Source: Microbotryum silenes-acaulis
Taxonomy: Eukaryota > Basidiomycota > Microbotryomycetes > Microbotryales > Microbotryaceae
DNA length: 64,000 bases
Reading direction: 5' to 3'
Assembly: GCA_003665825.1 (NCBI GenBank)
Contig: QPFY01000002.1
Location: forward strand, 868,001 to 932,000
Positions within the stretch are counted from its first letter, which is position 1, and each line of letters starts with the position of its first letter. The position numbers and the translations under genes were made by a program. Below, in pieces: positions 11,185 to 23,096 of the stretch. The notes below the pieces were generated by a model that was not told the origin of the DNA, searched no databases, and saw only the letters and a program-made list of their open reading frames with translations.

Positions 11185-13798
11185 TTACTCTAATCGATCC
11201 ACCGCCTCGCTAACCGCCTCGACCAATGCATTCGCCGTCGTCGCCCCCGACAACCTCAACATGTACGACGTCGGTTCCCCAGCTTCGATGACGGCGAACC
11301 GGACGTATTTCTCTTGATTGACCTCGATCGAGAAACTGGGGAACAAGGTCGCGTTAAGTAAAAGACGGTGAGTCGCATCGGCTCGCATGACTATGTAAAC
11401 ATTGGCGAAAAGTAGGGGTCAGCTCTCCGTCAAGAAAGGGGAGGCAGCTCCCAGCCACTCGCGAAAGCGTACCCAATCTCGCGCCCGTCTTATCCTCCTT
11501 CCCCTGCGTCCTATTCAACCTCAACAAACCGACCCCTCTCTCGGCCCAAGCCCCTTCATGCATGACGAACAACTTGCTCCTGACCGAATGCACCAACTCG
11601 TCCTCCTCTTCCCCCGTCACGACCTCTTGTTCCGTAAAGACGCGCTTCGATTCATCGATCTCTTCAGGTTCGCCCATCTTGCGTGAACGGGTGGAGGATG
11701 AACCAGTCGATTCATCGCCGTTCGTTTCTTCGTGAGAGCCTTGCGCTGATAAAGCGGAGGTTTTGGACTTGGAAGAGATGGAAGCGAAGGGGGAAGCACC
11801 GGAGAAGGAACCGAACCCTCCTGAGGCCGTTGTCGAAGTCGACCCGAGCGTACCGCTATTCGTCGACGTCGAAGCCAATGGATCCTTCGAGGAGCTACTC
11901 GCAGCAGCGAAACCACTTGTCGAGGCGAACTTGGCGAAAGGCGACGGACCAGTGGAAAAGGCGCTGTTCCCCAAGGGCGTGGTGGCGGTCAAAGTTGAAG
12001 AAGACGTCGACGAGGTGAACGTCGGAATGATTTTGGCGAGGACGGGGACGGGCTCGGCGCTCGGTGAGCTCCTACCCACGAGACTGATGGGTGCCGAGTC
12101 GACGGTCGTGGGCGGTGAGGCGACGGTCTCGGGGTGAGAGGCAGGAAGAGGTGGTGATGTCACCAAGGGAGCGGCTTCCCCGCCAAAGCTGGTCCGCGAC
12201 TTTGGCTTTGCTTCTGTCGTTGGGGGAATGTACTCCGCGAACCCTGTCGATGCTTTGGGCTGTGCCATACCCGATAAAGGGGATGCTCCCGAGACAGAAG
12301 CGAAAGGAGAAGAGCTCGATGAGAATGCCGAGAACGATGTCGTCGCTGGTGCGGTCGGCGCCGTGGCAGGAGGATTCGCGGGCGGGGTCGGCTCGGTCGG
12401 GATCTCGGGTGCCAGGACCTTGGCCGATTCCGCGACTTCAGCAGCAACCTGTGCAACCTCCTGATCCTTCTTATCCTCTTGAGCAACCTTTTTTGCGCTC
12501 GCAGCCACCTCGGAAGCGACATCGGCGATGTGCTCGTCCTTATCCTGCTTGGCCTCATCCTCCTGAGCTAACATCTGTGCCGACTCGGCGACATCGGCCG
12601 CGACGCTCGCTTCCCGTTCCTTCATCAGTTTATCCTCTGCCTCTGAATCCTCCTGATGTACCCCCTTGGCCGTCTCATGCACCTCATCCGCGACCTGGGC
12701 CTCTTCCCCTTCCGCCATCTCGGCACTCTCTGAAACCTCCGCTGCGACATCGGCGATGGCGATCTCCACGTCGGACTCATTCGTCGTCGTTACGGTCGAG
12801 ACACCCTGCTCGCCATCCTTCCATTCGAGGTTGGCGACCCTTTTCCGAATCGCCTTGGTTTCTTGTCCCTCCGCGCCGCGCTTCGTGGATTGCATTGGCG
12901 TCGGTGGTGGCGAGTTGGGTTCCAGACCTGTAGGTGCCGAACGAGGTGGGGTGATACGTTTATCGCCTTCTTCATCCTCGTCGTCTTCATCTTCATCTTC
13001 TTCGTCGTTGTCGTCAATGTCGGCTTGTTCGGCTTCGACGTCGGCGGTGGAGCTGGACGCGAGCGACGAGGAGGTCGAAGCGACGTCTTGTTGTCCGTCG
13101 TCGGCGCCGGTTCCGGCTACGAGCTTGGATTTCGCATCCGGTTGGACGCGGCTGAAGTGCGTCAGCGTCATTGGGTTAGCGATTTGTGAAAAAAAAGGGA
13201 GTACGGGTCTACTTGGTATTGATAGGACACCCAAGGAGGAAGGACACTGGAGCTGAAAACTGACCCCTTCTTGGCCAACGGAGTCAATCCGCCCAAGATT
13301 TTGGTCTCGTCTTCAGACTGTCCAAGCGGGGCAAATCCGAATGGTCAGTTCTGGCACTCAGCGCCACCCGGAGGGTAAGCCATTCAAGGGCTGACGGTCG
13401 AAGTAGCGACCACGCGACGGGGGGTGATAACTCACGCGAGGTGTGGTCGGCGTCATGTCGTCGCGATGTCGTTTCTGCCTTCCCGCCTTGCTACCACTTG
13501 GAGCAGATGGAACTGGACCTGTTGCGGTAGAAGACGATCAACACATGATCGACGTGGAACGAGGATCGATCACGGTCTCGGTCTCGGTCCTTCTTCGCTG
13601 GGGATTCCCCTCCCCTCTATGGCGTGGAAGAGGCCGGTTCGTCCGCGCCTGCCCAGCGCCTGGGAATGAGCACCACTTACCAGCACCCGCCGACGTCCCT
13701 GTACCCGTAGCCGTGGCAGCTACAATATCCGACGAGAGCTCATCGCCTTCTGTAGGAGCAGCAGGTGTTGGTGTAGGATCGCTGGGAAGGTCGGTCAT
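11185..13798 (-). CDS. Ran-binding-domain protein, RanBP3/Yrb2 (or Nup2-like) type
   Basis: Exon 1 (13681-13798) starts MTDLPSDPTPTPAAP. A basic nuclear-localisation-like segment (KAGRQKRHRDD) follows near 13450-13500. The large central exon encodes acidic stretches, then four or five imperfect helical repeats of the form VAAEVAESAKxLAxE (about 12450-12760), then Phe-poor Ser/Thr-rich sequence with recurring SPFA motifs. The RanBP1 domain begins at RVFTEQEVVTGEEEDELVHS and continues WAERGVGLLRLNRTQGK; the last exon (11185-11390) joins in frame as ARL-VMRADATHRLLLNATLFP. RanBP3/Yrb2 proteins assist Crm1-dependent nuclear export; the SPFA repeats would also suit a nucleoporin-like role. Exon junctions between 13200 and 13440 are not fully resolved. 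Confidence 0.85.
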
Positions 13799-14177
13799 TG
13801 TTTCTTCGCGTCGTGTCGGGTTCTGGGAACTGTACACAGCGGCGAACGCGGGTCGGTGGGTTGTGGTCTGGAGTGAGTGGGGGAGAGAAGCCCAACCCGC
13901 GTCAACCACATACGACCCAAGGTCAAACGCGGCAGCGAGAAGCAGCGAGAGGCAGCGAGGCGCTTCGAGGCGGTCACATGTACAATGGCTCACCATGAAG
14001 AGTCAGGCCTGAGCTTCAGCGCATATAAGATGCACAGGCAGTCAAACGTAAAACACCGAGTACGATTGCAAAAAGTATCGACTAGAGAAGGAACGCCAAT
14101 AGCGTACAATGCAAAAATGATAAACCTTCAAATAACATATCGGAGGGTGTTCACGAACCAAGCGCGAGGCGTCGGCA
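13799..14177. other. Intergenic, promoter of the Ran-binding gene
   Basis: About 380 bp between two minus-strand genes. It contains an AT-rich part near 14040-14160 that may belong to the 3' end of the next gene. No gene seen. Confidence 0.4.
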
Positions 14178-16623
14178 TCAACTCTCAAAGAAACTGAAAT
14201 CATCAGGCGAGAGCGGTCCCTGGGAAGGAGGCGGGTCATTGGACTTGACAGCTGGTCCGGTCGGGCGCTTGATCGATCCCACGGATGAAGGAGCAAGTGG
14301 TACGACGCCCATACCAGGAAGCGGAGGAGGAGAGAGCAAAGGTGCCGGAGCACTGGCCGTCGGAGCCGGACTCGCACCCCTCTGCTGCGCAGTAAACCCC
14401 GTCGACGAAGCCGGTCGTGCAAGTTCGCTGATCAGTTGCCGACTCGCGAGTGGCTGAGAAGGGGGCGGAGGAGGTGCGAGCGGGTTCACGAAGGTAGGTG
14501 AGGCTGAGGCGGCGCGTAAAGGCGGCGCGGCAGAAACGAGCGTCGGCCCTCGTGACAGGTTGGCACGGGGCAAGATCGAAGGAGGAGGGACAGCGAACGT
14601 CTTCTTCGGACCGGCTTGTGGTTTGGGCATCGCGAGGTCAAAATCTTCATAACTCGTCGTCGACAAGGCGGGCTTTTTGTTCGTGCTGGCCACTGAGTCA
14701 AAAAAGGCGTCGAACGAGTCTTCGGACTGCTCGGCACGAGCACGCGGCGCCACAATTGCCGATGACCCAGCCCGCTGCGAAGTGTTGGTCACATAAGAGT
14801 TGACACGTGACGAAGACGATGCTGCGGGTGGTGAAACCATCTTGAAGCTCGAAGGCGAAGAAATGGACGACGCACCGACGCCTCCGTTACGCGAGATGTT
14901 GAAGACCGGTGGTGCAGCCACGGCCGGCTCGTCGTGGTCGGCGAAGGGGTCGAAGGGATCATGAGCCTGGGGCACCTTCTTCGATCTCGAGGACGGTCTC
15001 GAAGAGGCTTGAGAGAATGCACCGAGCAGACCAAAGTCGTCGTTAGGTGGAGCTGTAGGAACGCGAGTGGCCTTGCGAGGCATGTCGTGGAAGAAATCGT
15101 CCAGAGGTGCGGTTCTTGAACTGAAATCGGATTGAAGGGGGCTCGACCCCCGCGAAGCGTCCAGTGCATCCAGGTCTCTCGGCTTCCACTCGGGAGGTAG
15201 TTCTTCGCTGGGCTCCGACGCAGTCGGCCCTTCGTTGCTGCCGCCAGGATTCCGACGCAGCCGACCCAAGAGCCGACCGAGCCGAGATGGTGCAGCGCCT
15301 TCCTCCTGACCAGTCGAGGGCGAAGCTATCCGTGGTGGCGGAGAGGACGGGTTTGAGGCCGTAGCAGTGGCGTCCGATGTCGACTTGGACCCCCACCAAG
15401 AGCTCTTGACCGGCGCTTTAGTCGAGCCGTCCGATTCCTCTGCGGCGCTGGGCTCACTCGCTGATACGGTCCGTCGTCCAAAGGACGTGGTGCCGGCATT
15501 CCGAATCGCCGCGACTGCGCTACTACCCTGGATCGTCTCGGCCGTTCGTACTGCTGTCTTTTGCAGACCGTCCTTGACCGCCGAAGCCTGGCGGATGATC
15601 GTTTCCGTCGTCGTCTCGTCTGGTTCCTCATCGTCATCACCTCGATCGGGTTCAGCCTCTGGATCAGGCTATGTGATGAAGGGGTATCGCACAGGATCAG
15701 CTTTTTGGAGAGCTTCGTCACAGCCCGCACATCTGCAGACTCACATCCAGATCGGCCTCATCAATCTCGCCACCCCATCCATCCTCACTTGCCTCACTCG
15801 CCTTCCGATCCAATTCTGCACCTCCCTCATCCCTCTCCCCTGCCCCAGCATTCCAGCTGGGCACCGCATCATTCCCACCCCATCCATCCTCAACACTCTC
15901 CCTCCTCGTCGTAGGTTTCCCAAACACGTCACCAAAAGTCGGTAGAGGTTCTGGGACTTCGGGAGGGACCCATCCATCGTCATCGCCTCCCCAGCCTTTG
16001 TCGGGCAGATCGAGATCGGGCTCCTCGTCGTCGACTCGCAGGTTCGCGATCGGAGGCAGGACCGGTGATGCGCCGTGTTCTCCCCATACATCATCATCTC
16101 CTTCCCCTCCTGCTTCCGTATCGTTATGGGGTTCGGTGTCTTGATCCCGGGGGGTGGTGGAAGGCTTGGCGGAACCAAGTGGAGGCGACTCTCCATTCGC
16201 GGTGGCAGTAGCTATCCCCGTCGAATCATGCGTACCATATCGACTCTCATCCTCAGTGTTCGTCCTTGTCGTAGGTGGTGTCCACATGGCCACCTCCTCC
16301 TTCTCCTTCCCCACCGCCACGGTGGCTGACCGTCTCTCCACCTCCTCATGACCCAACTTGTCCTCCCCCTCCCCATCCAACGTAACCGCACTAGTCGAAG
16401 CCACACCACCCGTCACCACAATCGACTCATCGACACTCGCCCCCCACCCTCCATCATCCCCCCAGCCCCCTGCCGAACTGGAGACGGGCTTACTGCTTGA
16501 AGTGAAGCTCGCTAAGCTGGGCAAGGGAGATGGCGGTCGACGAGGCAAGTCTAACGTGCTGGAAGGCAGAGCGTCATCTGCTGATCCCCAAGGCGAGTCT
16601 TCTTGCCACATGGTCCTCGACAC
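14178..16623 (-). CDS. Unrecognised disordered protein with GWG repeats and clathrin-adaptor-type motifs
   Basis: Two exons close in frame: 15745-16623 and 14178-15668, with a 76-nt intron between, giving 789 codons from the ATG at 16623. The N-terminal half is acidic and repeats DDGWG-type units (GGWGDDGGWGASVDES, DDGWVPPEV, EDGWGGNDA, EDGWGGEID). The C-terminal half is Ser/Pro/Ala-rich and carries short motifs that in other proteins bind adaptor ears: NDDFGLLGAF (like gamma-ear DFGxF motifs), FDPFADHD (a DPF motif) and DSFDAFFDS, ending DDFSFFES. A single ordered-looking stretch is TETIIRQASAVKDGLQ. No catalytic domain is visible. I infer a vesicle-trafficking accessory protein, but the family is not identified. 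Confidence 0.7.
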
Positions 16624-16938
16624 TCGAGTGATAGACTTCTGGTCGAGGCTTCGAGTGCAGGTGCGTGGTGATGTCGAGCGCGGGTGAGCGAGTGATGAGA
16701 CGGGAGTCGACCGTGAGTCTCCACAGTCCGAAGTTAGCGAGAGTTAGCGATGGTCTAGATCACCGATGTTCGAAGCCGTTCGGATCTTCCTCGATGGGCA
16801 GACGAGAAAGCAAGAAAGACCCGCTGACTGCAATTGCGAAATGCGAAAACACAAACACTCGTCTAAAAATAATAATGAAACGTCTGTGATGATACGATCG
16901 TCCTACAATGCTCTACTGGCTCCGTCGAGTCAACTCGA
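16624..16938. other. Short intergenic region upstream of the GWG-repeat gene
   Basis: About 315 bp between two minus-strand genes. AT-rich near 16840-16890, where the 3' untranslated part of the ADF-H/PH gene probably lies. No other feature. Confidence 0.4.
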
Positions 16939-19439
16939 TCACATGCCGGCCGCCACTTCCAACGCCGAGAGCAGAGCGTCCTTGGCGGCGGACTTGTCGG
17001 CTGCAAGAGGAAGACAAGTCGTATCAGCTCGTAGCTCGAGAAAGATCAGCCAAAAAAGGCTCAAGCTCACTGAAAAAGGTCCAGTCGTCGCCGTCCTCGA
17101 GCGTCAACATGAACGAATTCGCGACCCCAGCTTCCTCGGGCGAATCGACCACCTTGACAATTCCCTTGTAAGCGATCGCCTTGATCCGACTACGCTCTGC
17201 CGCACTCTTGAACAACACCAACTCGTCCGCGCGCAACTCGAACCATCTCCTCCTCCATACGATCGAGTTCCCACCTTGGACCGACACCTCGCCATCGAGG
17301 ATCGCCGTCCCCCCAATCGCTGCGGACGTCATCTTGCCCTGCGCGAACCGAACCTTAAGTTCATGCTGTCGCTTCTTCTTCTCCTGCGCACGGACCAGCG
17401 CCTCCTCGTCGTCCTGCAACTTCTTGAACAGCGCATGCTGACTCATCAACAACCTCTCCTGGTCCTTCTGCACCCTCGTCGCCGCATCCTGCATCCTCTT
17501 CCTCTGATCCTCCTCAACCCGTCGTCGTTCCTCCCTCTTCGCCTCTTCCTCCTTCTTCCGTCGTTCCATCTCGACCAACCGCATCTTCTCCTCCTTCTCC
17601 TTCTTGGCCTTTGAAACCCAAGCCTCCCTCTCCTTCTGTCGTTGCTCATACTCTATCCTCGCCTGGTGTTCCTTCTCCACGACCTCCCGCGCACGAAGCT
17701 TGGCTTCTTCCTCCCTCTTCTCCCTCAAGGTCTTGATCGCCAACTCGCGTTCGAACCGTTCCCTCTCTTCCCTCCTTCGAGCTTCCTCCGACGATTCTCG
17801 CCCCCCCTCTTCTTCGACCAAAGTTGAGGAATCGATCGAGTGATTCGAAATTGAGCGCGCCGGCGGTTGATGGCGGATCGAATACGTATCCTCGACTTGA
17901 CCACCGTAAACGCTCGCGCTGTACTCGGTCGGTGAGTACCGACTAGGAGAAGCATGTTCGACCTCGTAAAGGATCGCGGTCCTCTCTTCGGTAGCAGTTT
18001 CGATCGATGACCGAGACGACACGGGTTGGTGCCGAGACGGTGCGTGGCGATCGGCCGAGGCGGGAGGGGAGGGGTAGCACTGAGTAGGGTCGAACCGCGG
18101 CTGAGATTTGGAAGGTGGTGGAGGACCCTGAGGGGAAGGTCGCGTCGACGACGACTGGGTCCGGTTTTGTGTGTGTGCATACGATGCATAAGGCATTTGA
18201 TTGCGCAGCGTCCCATCCACTTCAGAGCGTGGCGTTTGCGATCTCGAAGGCGGCGGCTGGTTTGATCGATCGCGAACCGCCGAAGGAGGGGAACGGTCCG
18301 GGTCGGACACGTCAAGTCCAATCATGGCCTTGTAGATATCCGAACATTGCTCCTTGCGTAACGAGCTATTGCTTGACCTAGGTTCCGCAACGGATCGTGA
18401 GTCGCTGTCATCCGAGGCGAGTCGCATCCCTAAAGGAGGTCGCGGTGTGATCTCGGGTGAGCTCTTGGGAGAATGGTAGGCCGGTGTAGGAGGCGAGGAA
18501 GTGTTTGAAGGAAGGGCACGATCAAGTTTGAGCTTGTAGCGTGTGATCTGGGGGGTGAACTCGGCGACTCGACTGGCGGTGAACGTCGCGTCGTGCTGCG
18601 CGCAAGGAACGAAGCGGGGCCACGAGTGAGTACAATGTTTCGGGTGTTTTATACAGGTCGAGGGGACCCACTTTGAATATTGTCAACAAGGCACGGCCAT
18701 GCACCAGTGCTCGAGCTAGAATGGGGACTCCACGTCAGCATATCTTCTGCTTTGATAATTATTGCAGCGAGATAGCGGAAATTGCGCACCTCGTCTGACG
18801 CCGCTAATGGCATGCTCGGGCATATAAGTCCACAGCAGTATCCGGCCCTCGACCTTGAGCAAGCCAAAGTTGACATCGTTCGGTGTCTGTGAATCGTGTA
18901 CGAGACACGGAGTGAGACCATACGAGTCAGCAGCACTCCTCTAACGGACGTTCGGTGAAAGAGATTGGCCCCTTTTCCTGGTTTCGAAGCAAGGCTCTCG
19001 TGACCCAAACTAACAATCGAACTCCTCATCTCGACGACGCCGAGACCTCCTCGACCTTGATCGATCAAGTGCAACGTCTCCCTCGTGCCTTCGTAGCCAA
19101 GAATGATCCTGTGGCAGAATGTTTTCGCATTGGGAGCAATCAAGTCAGTCTTTTGGCGATCGAGCCGAACGCGCTCTCTTGGCCAGACCACCAGCGAGTG
19201 AGCACGACGCGCGCGTTGGCGCTCGGGCTTCTTACGTGGCCGCAAGACTCGAGAGCAAGAGTAGACTGACCAATCGTGCAAAGGCTCGTGCAATACGCTC
19301 TGGCTGGCATCGCGAGCTTTGTCCTGTATGGTCAAGAAGCGGGGGATCTCGACATGGTGGTCACTGTTGCCGTTACCATTGCTGATGAGATTGCGCCCCG
19401 GATCGATGGGATGGATGAGGTGGTGAAGGATGCCAGCAT
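16939..19439 (-). CDS. Actin-binding ADF-H domain protein with coiled coil and C-terminal PH domain
   Basis: Seven exons close in frame: 19377-19439, 19271-19323, 19015-19108, 18790-18886, 18672-18715, 17071-18595 and 16939-17000 (645 aa). Exons 1-6 assemble an ADF/cofilin-homology domain: HDW-IILGYEGTRETLHL, then FGLLKVEGRILLWTYMPE, ARALVHGRALLTIF and HDATFTASRVAEFT. A Ser/Pro-rich linker follows, then a long charged coiled coil (about residues 330-460, rich in EEARRREERE and KEKEEKMRLVEMERR). The end is a PH domain with GEVSVQGGNSIVWRRRWFEL and the C-terminal W of DGDDWTFF. This order suggests a protein linking actin to phosphoinositide membrane, for example at endocytic or cortical sites; that role is inference. 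The ATG at 19439 was chosen because it is the only in-frame one that splices into the domain. Confidence 0.85.
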
Positions 19440-20119
19440 GAATCAGCTCGATCAGTTCGCACGCGCACTCTGCTCTTCAAACATGACGGAAGCAGCGCGT
19501 CGCCCGGCGTTGAGATTCATCAGGAACGTACGTCATGATGACCATCTGTGTACCGTTCTAGCCTTGCCCGCGAGTACCCGAGTAGGACGAACGGAGAGCT
19601 CGGCTCGAGGACAAGGGAGTCGTCGAACGCAAATGGGTCTATTGTCGTACAGGGGCAGGAGGAAGGGGCTCAGAGTCGAGAAAGGAGCGTCTCTTTTCAG
19701 GGCCAAGAGTGCGAGACAAGCGCGCCGGATCGCAAGGCGCAAGCCCGACCTCAGCCCGTGACTAACTGCACGAACCCTTTCATGCCCGGTACCTAGCTCG
19801 ATTGAGATAAGATCGTCTCTTGATTTAGTCTGTGTTTAAAGAAGGATCAGATTACGAACTAAAAAACGTCGCCTGACCAGAGCGGAATAATCGATCGACT
19901 CGCGCGAGAGTCACCGATCGCCGAGTCGTATCACGTGATCCGTCGCGGCGGCGAAGGGCTCCCTTAATACCTCTCGTCGGTCCTCGCCGTCGGCAACTAC
20001 TTGCCCTTCGCAGACCATTCACGCGCCCACTCAGGCTTTGACAAGCACAACTCACAGCTATCCGCCTACATCGTACCACTTCCGATCCGCGCCCCGCTCG
20101 ATCCCCCTCCGACCCATCC
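19440..20119. promoter_or_regulatory. Divergent intergenic region
   Basis: 680 bp separate the starts of the ADF-H/PH gene (-) and the small plus-strand gene at 20120. Open frames in it do not continue into recognisable exons. CT-rich sequence just before 20120 resembles a fungal core promoter. Confidence 0.45.
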
Positions 20120-20852
20120 ATGCCCAAACAAGTGATCACTTTTGAGTCTCTGATTAACCTCGACGCGCCTTTCCTCCCTTACGACGTCGCCGAATTCATC
20201 CGTCGCTCCTATCTCTACCAATCGCTGTGGTCGCTCGAACAAGAAGGGTTGTTCCACGCCATACCTCCCCCCATTTGGTCCCAGTTGAAGATTTACATCT
20301 CTGCGCTTTCGCATGATTTGAATTTCAGAGCGAAGGAATTGGAGGAAGGGTGGAGTTGGAACGTATTTGATCGCAAGGTGAGGAAGAGCTGGAAGATGGG
20401 GGAGAGGCTCAAAGTTGAGAGGTCGAGGATGGGTGAGGTGATGAACAGCAGTGGGTTAGACCCACCCCCAAGCCAACTCGAGGATGCGTTGACCAAGCTC
20501 GAATTGGAACATCTGGCAGGTCAGTCAAACAATTTTTATCGCACTCTTGGACTGTCCAAGAGTTCGGGATTTAGCTGATTGGATCGATCGAATCATGTCG
20601 AATAATTACTCGCAGACCGAGGGGTGGTCTTTGCCTCCTATCTTGAGTCCGATACAACAAGCGAACAAGACGATGATCGACTTGTCTCAGAAACGAAGGA
20701 GCTGGTACTCGGTGCCACAATATGATCAAACGTATGGTCTTATAAATTGTTGTTCTGAACGCGGTGCAATGATGAACCCGGAGGACCGAGCCAGCCAAGC
20801 TACTCTGCCTTCATCTCGATCTTTGATGTCCGAAGAAATGAATATGTTTTAG
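20120..20852 (+). CDS. Unrecognised small alpha-helical protein
   Basis: Exon 1 (20120-20519) starts MPKQVITFESLINL in a good context (ATCCATGCCC). A 43-nt intron (20520-20562, GTCAGT...AGAG) joins LEHLA to VRDLADWIDRIMSNNY, keeping the frame, and the second exon runs to a stop at 20852 (about 229 aa). The sequence is compact and mixed in composition, unlike the disordered genes nearby, with aromatic-rich helices (RRSYLYQSLWSLEQEG, EGWSWNVFDRKVRKSWK). That makes it a credible gene, but I cannot name the family. The end is uncertain: a donor GTATGG at 20730 could start another intron, in which case the final 40 residues would differ. Confidence 0.6.
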
Positions 20853-21194
20853 GTAGACGAAAGCTACTCGTTTTCCTCTTGGCGAGTGAGCCCAAGACTA
20901 CGAAAATGCCTAGTGGGAGAAGAGACAGAGAGAAAAGAGGAGGGAAAAAGTAGCACAAAAAGTGAACAAGGTCGTGAGGGGCCCCTGGTGCAAAGATGGT
21001 GTCAAGAGAAGAAGAAAAAGGAAACATCCCCTAGAAGAAAAAATGGTGAAAAGCAACAAAGAGGGAAGAAAGGAAATAGTCTAAGAGGTGGTGATGAAGG
21101 GGAGGGGTTGAGGTTGGCGTTGCTTTTGTTGGACCTTTTTGATTGATTCTTCGTTTTTGGTTGAATCGGGGAAGATATCGGGTTTTAGACCGAT
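20853..21194. other. Convergent 3' region
   Basis: About 340 bp, very A/G-rich on the plus strand, between two converging stops. It should contain both 3' untranslated regions; the opposite-strand T/C richness fits the 3' end of a highly transcribed Hsp70 gene. Confidence 0.5.
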
Positions 21195-23064
21195 TTAACC
21201 TCGGCCAGAGATACCGGACATGGCCTTTTGCATCGAGCGACGGAGCAAGAGGTGAGCCTTCTTGAGCTCGTCGGCGGTCGACTCCTCGATCTCGAGGCGC
21301 TCAAGCGCCTTGGCCAACTCGGACTCGACGGCGGCCTTGTTCTGACGCTTGATCTTGGCGCCGACCTCGGGAGAGGTGATGGTCGACTCAACGGAGGAGA
21401 TGTACGACTCAAGCTCAGACTTGGCCTCGTGCTTGGCCGAGAACTCCTTGTCGGCTTGCTTGTACACCTCGGCGTCCTTGAGCATCTGCTCGATCTCGGT
21501 CGACGAGAGGCGACCGACCGAGTTGGTGATGCTGATGTGGGCGCGGCGGCCCGAAGTTCGGTCAAGGGCGGAGACCTTGAGGAGACCGTTGGCGTCGACC
21601 TCGAAGGTGCAGACGAGCTCGGCTTGGCCGCGGGGCTGGGGTGTGATGCCGGACAGCTCGAACTCGCCGAGCAATCGATTCTCCTTGCACGTGACACGCT
21701 CTCCCTCGTGGACGGGGAAAGTGACGGTCGTCTGGTTGTCCTCGACGGTCGTGAAAGTTCGTGACTTGCTGGTGGGGATGGGGGTGTTGCGGGGGATGAC
21801 GCAACCGAAGACGTCACCTTGCATGGCGACACCGAGCGAGAGCGGGGCGACATCGAGCAAGAGCAAGTCGGCGGTGCGCTCCGAAGTCTGACCGGTCAAG
21901 ACGGCGGCCTGAACGGCGGCACCGTAGGCAACGGCCTCATCGGGGTTGATCGACTTGTTCAACTGTCGGCCACCGAAGAACTCGGAGACGAGCGACTGGA
22001 TCTTGGGGATACGGGTCGAGCCACCGACGAGGACGATGTCATCAACCTTGGTGCGGTCGACCTTGGCGTCCTTGAGGACCTTCTCGACGGGGTCGAGCGT
22101 GGAGCGGAAGGTGGCGGCGTTGATCTCCTCGAACCGGGCACGGGAGATCGAGGCGGAGAAGTCGGTACCTTGGAAGAGCGAGTCGACCTCGACGGTCGTC
22201 TGCGTAACAGACGAAAGGGTGCGCTTGGCACGCTCGCACGCGGATCGGAGACGACGGAGAGCACGCGGGTCCTCGGAGATGTCGAGCTTGTTCTTCCTCT
22301 CAAACTCCTTCTTGAAGTGCTCCAAGAGGGCGTTGTCAAAGTCCTCACCACCCAAGTGGGTGTCACCGGCGGTGGCCTTGACGGCGAAGACACCACCCGA
22401 GATGGTCAAGAGCGAGACATCGAAAGTTCCTCCTCCGAGATCGAAGATGAGAACGAGCTTCTCCTTCTTGGACTTCTCGGTGGCCTCACCGAGACCGTAG
22501 GCGATGGCAGCGGCGGTGGGCTCGTTGATGATACGGAGCACGTCCAAACCGGCGATCGTTCCGGCGTCCTTGGTCGAGAGACGCTGCGAGTCGTTGAAGT
22601 AAGCGGGGACGGTAACGACGGCCTTCTTGACCTCTTTGCCGAGTTTGGTCTCGGCGGTCTCCTTGAGCTTGGAGAGGACCATGGACGAGATCTCGGCGGG
22701 GGAAAAGGTCTTGGTCTCGTTGAGGTACTCGACCTCAATGAAGGGCGAGCCCTCCTTGTCGATGACCTTGAAGGGCCAGTGGACTCGGTCCTTCTTGACG
22801 TCGGGGTCGTCAAATCGTCGACCGATGAGACGCTTGGCGTCGAAGACGGTCTGGCGGGGGTTCATGGCGGCCTGGTTCCTGAAGGAAGGGCCAAATCAAC
22901 CGCGTCAACATCGACTTTGATTCGAGTCTGTGTGAGGCGTGCGCAAGACTTACTTGGCCGAGTCACCAATGAGACGCTCGGTCTCGGTGAAGGCGACATA
23001 AGAAGGGGTGGTGCGGTTGCCCTGGTCGTTGGCGATGATCTCGACTCGGTCGTTTTGCCAGACA

Positions 23065-23096
<32 letters not shown>

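Noticed and set aside
12091..12933. 280-codon plus-strand frame
   Set aside because: Antisense to the Ran-binding gene; Pro/Arg/Ser-rich shadow with no domain.
16766..17614. 282-codon plus-strand frame
   Set aside because: Antisense to the PH/coiled-coil exon; the Leu/Arg-rich translation mirrors Lys/Glu codons on the other strand.
19276..19761. 161-codon plus-strand frame opposite the ADF-H first exons
   Set aside because: It looks protein-like at its start, but the minus strand splices in perfect phase into an ADF-H domain with an ATG and normal junctions, which explains the composition.
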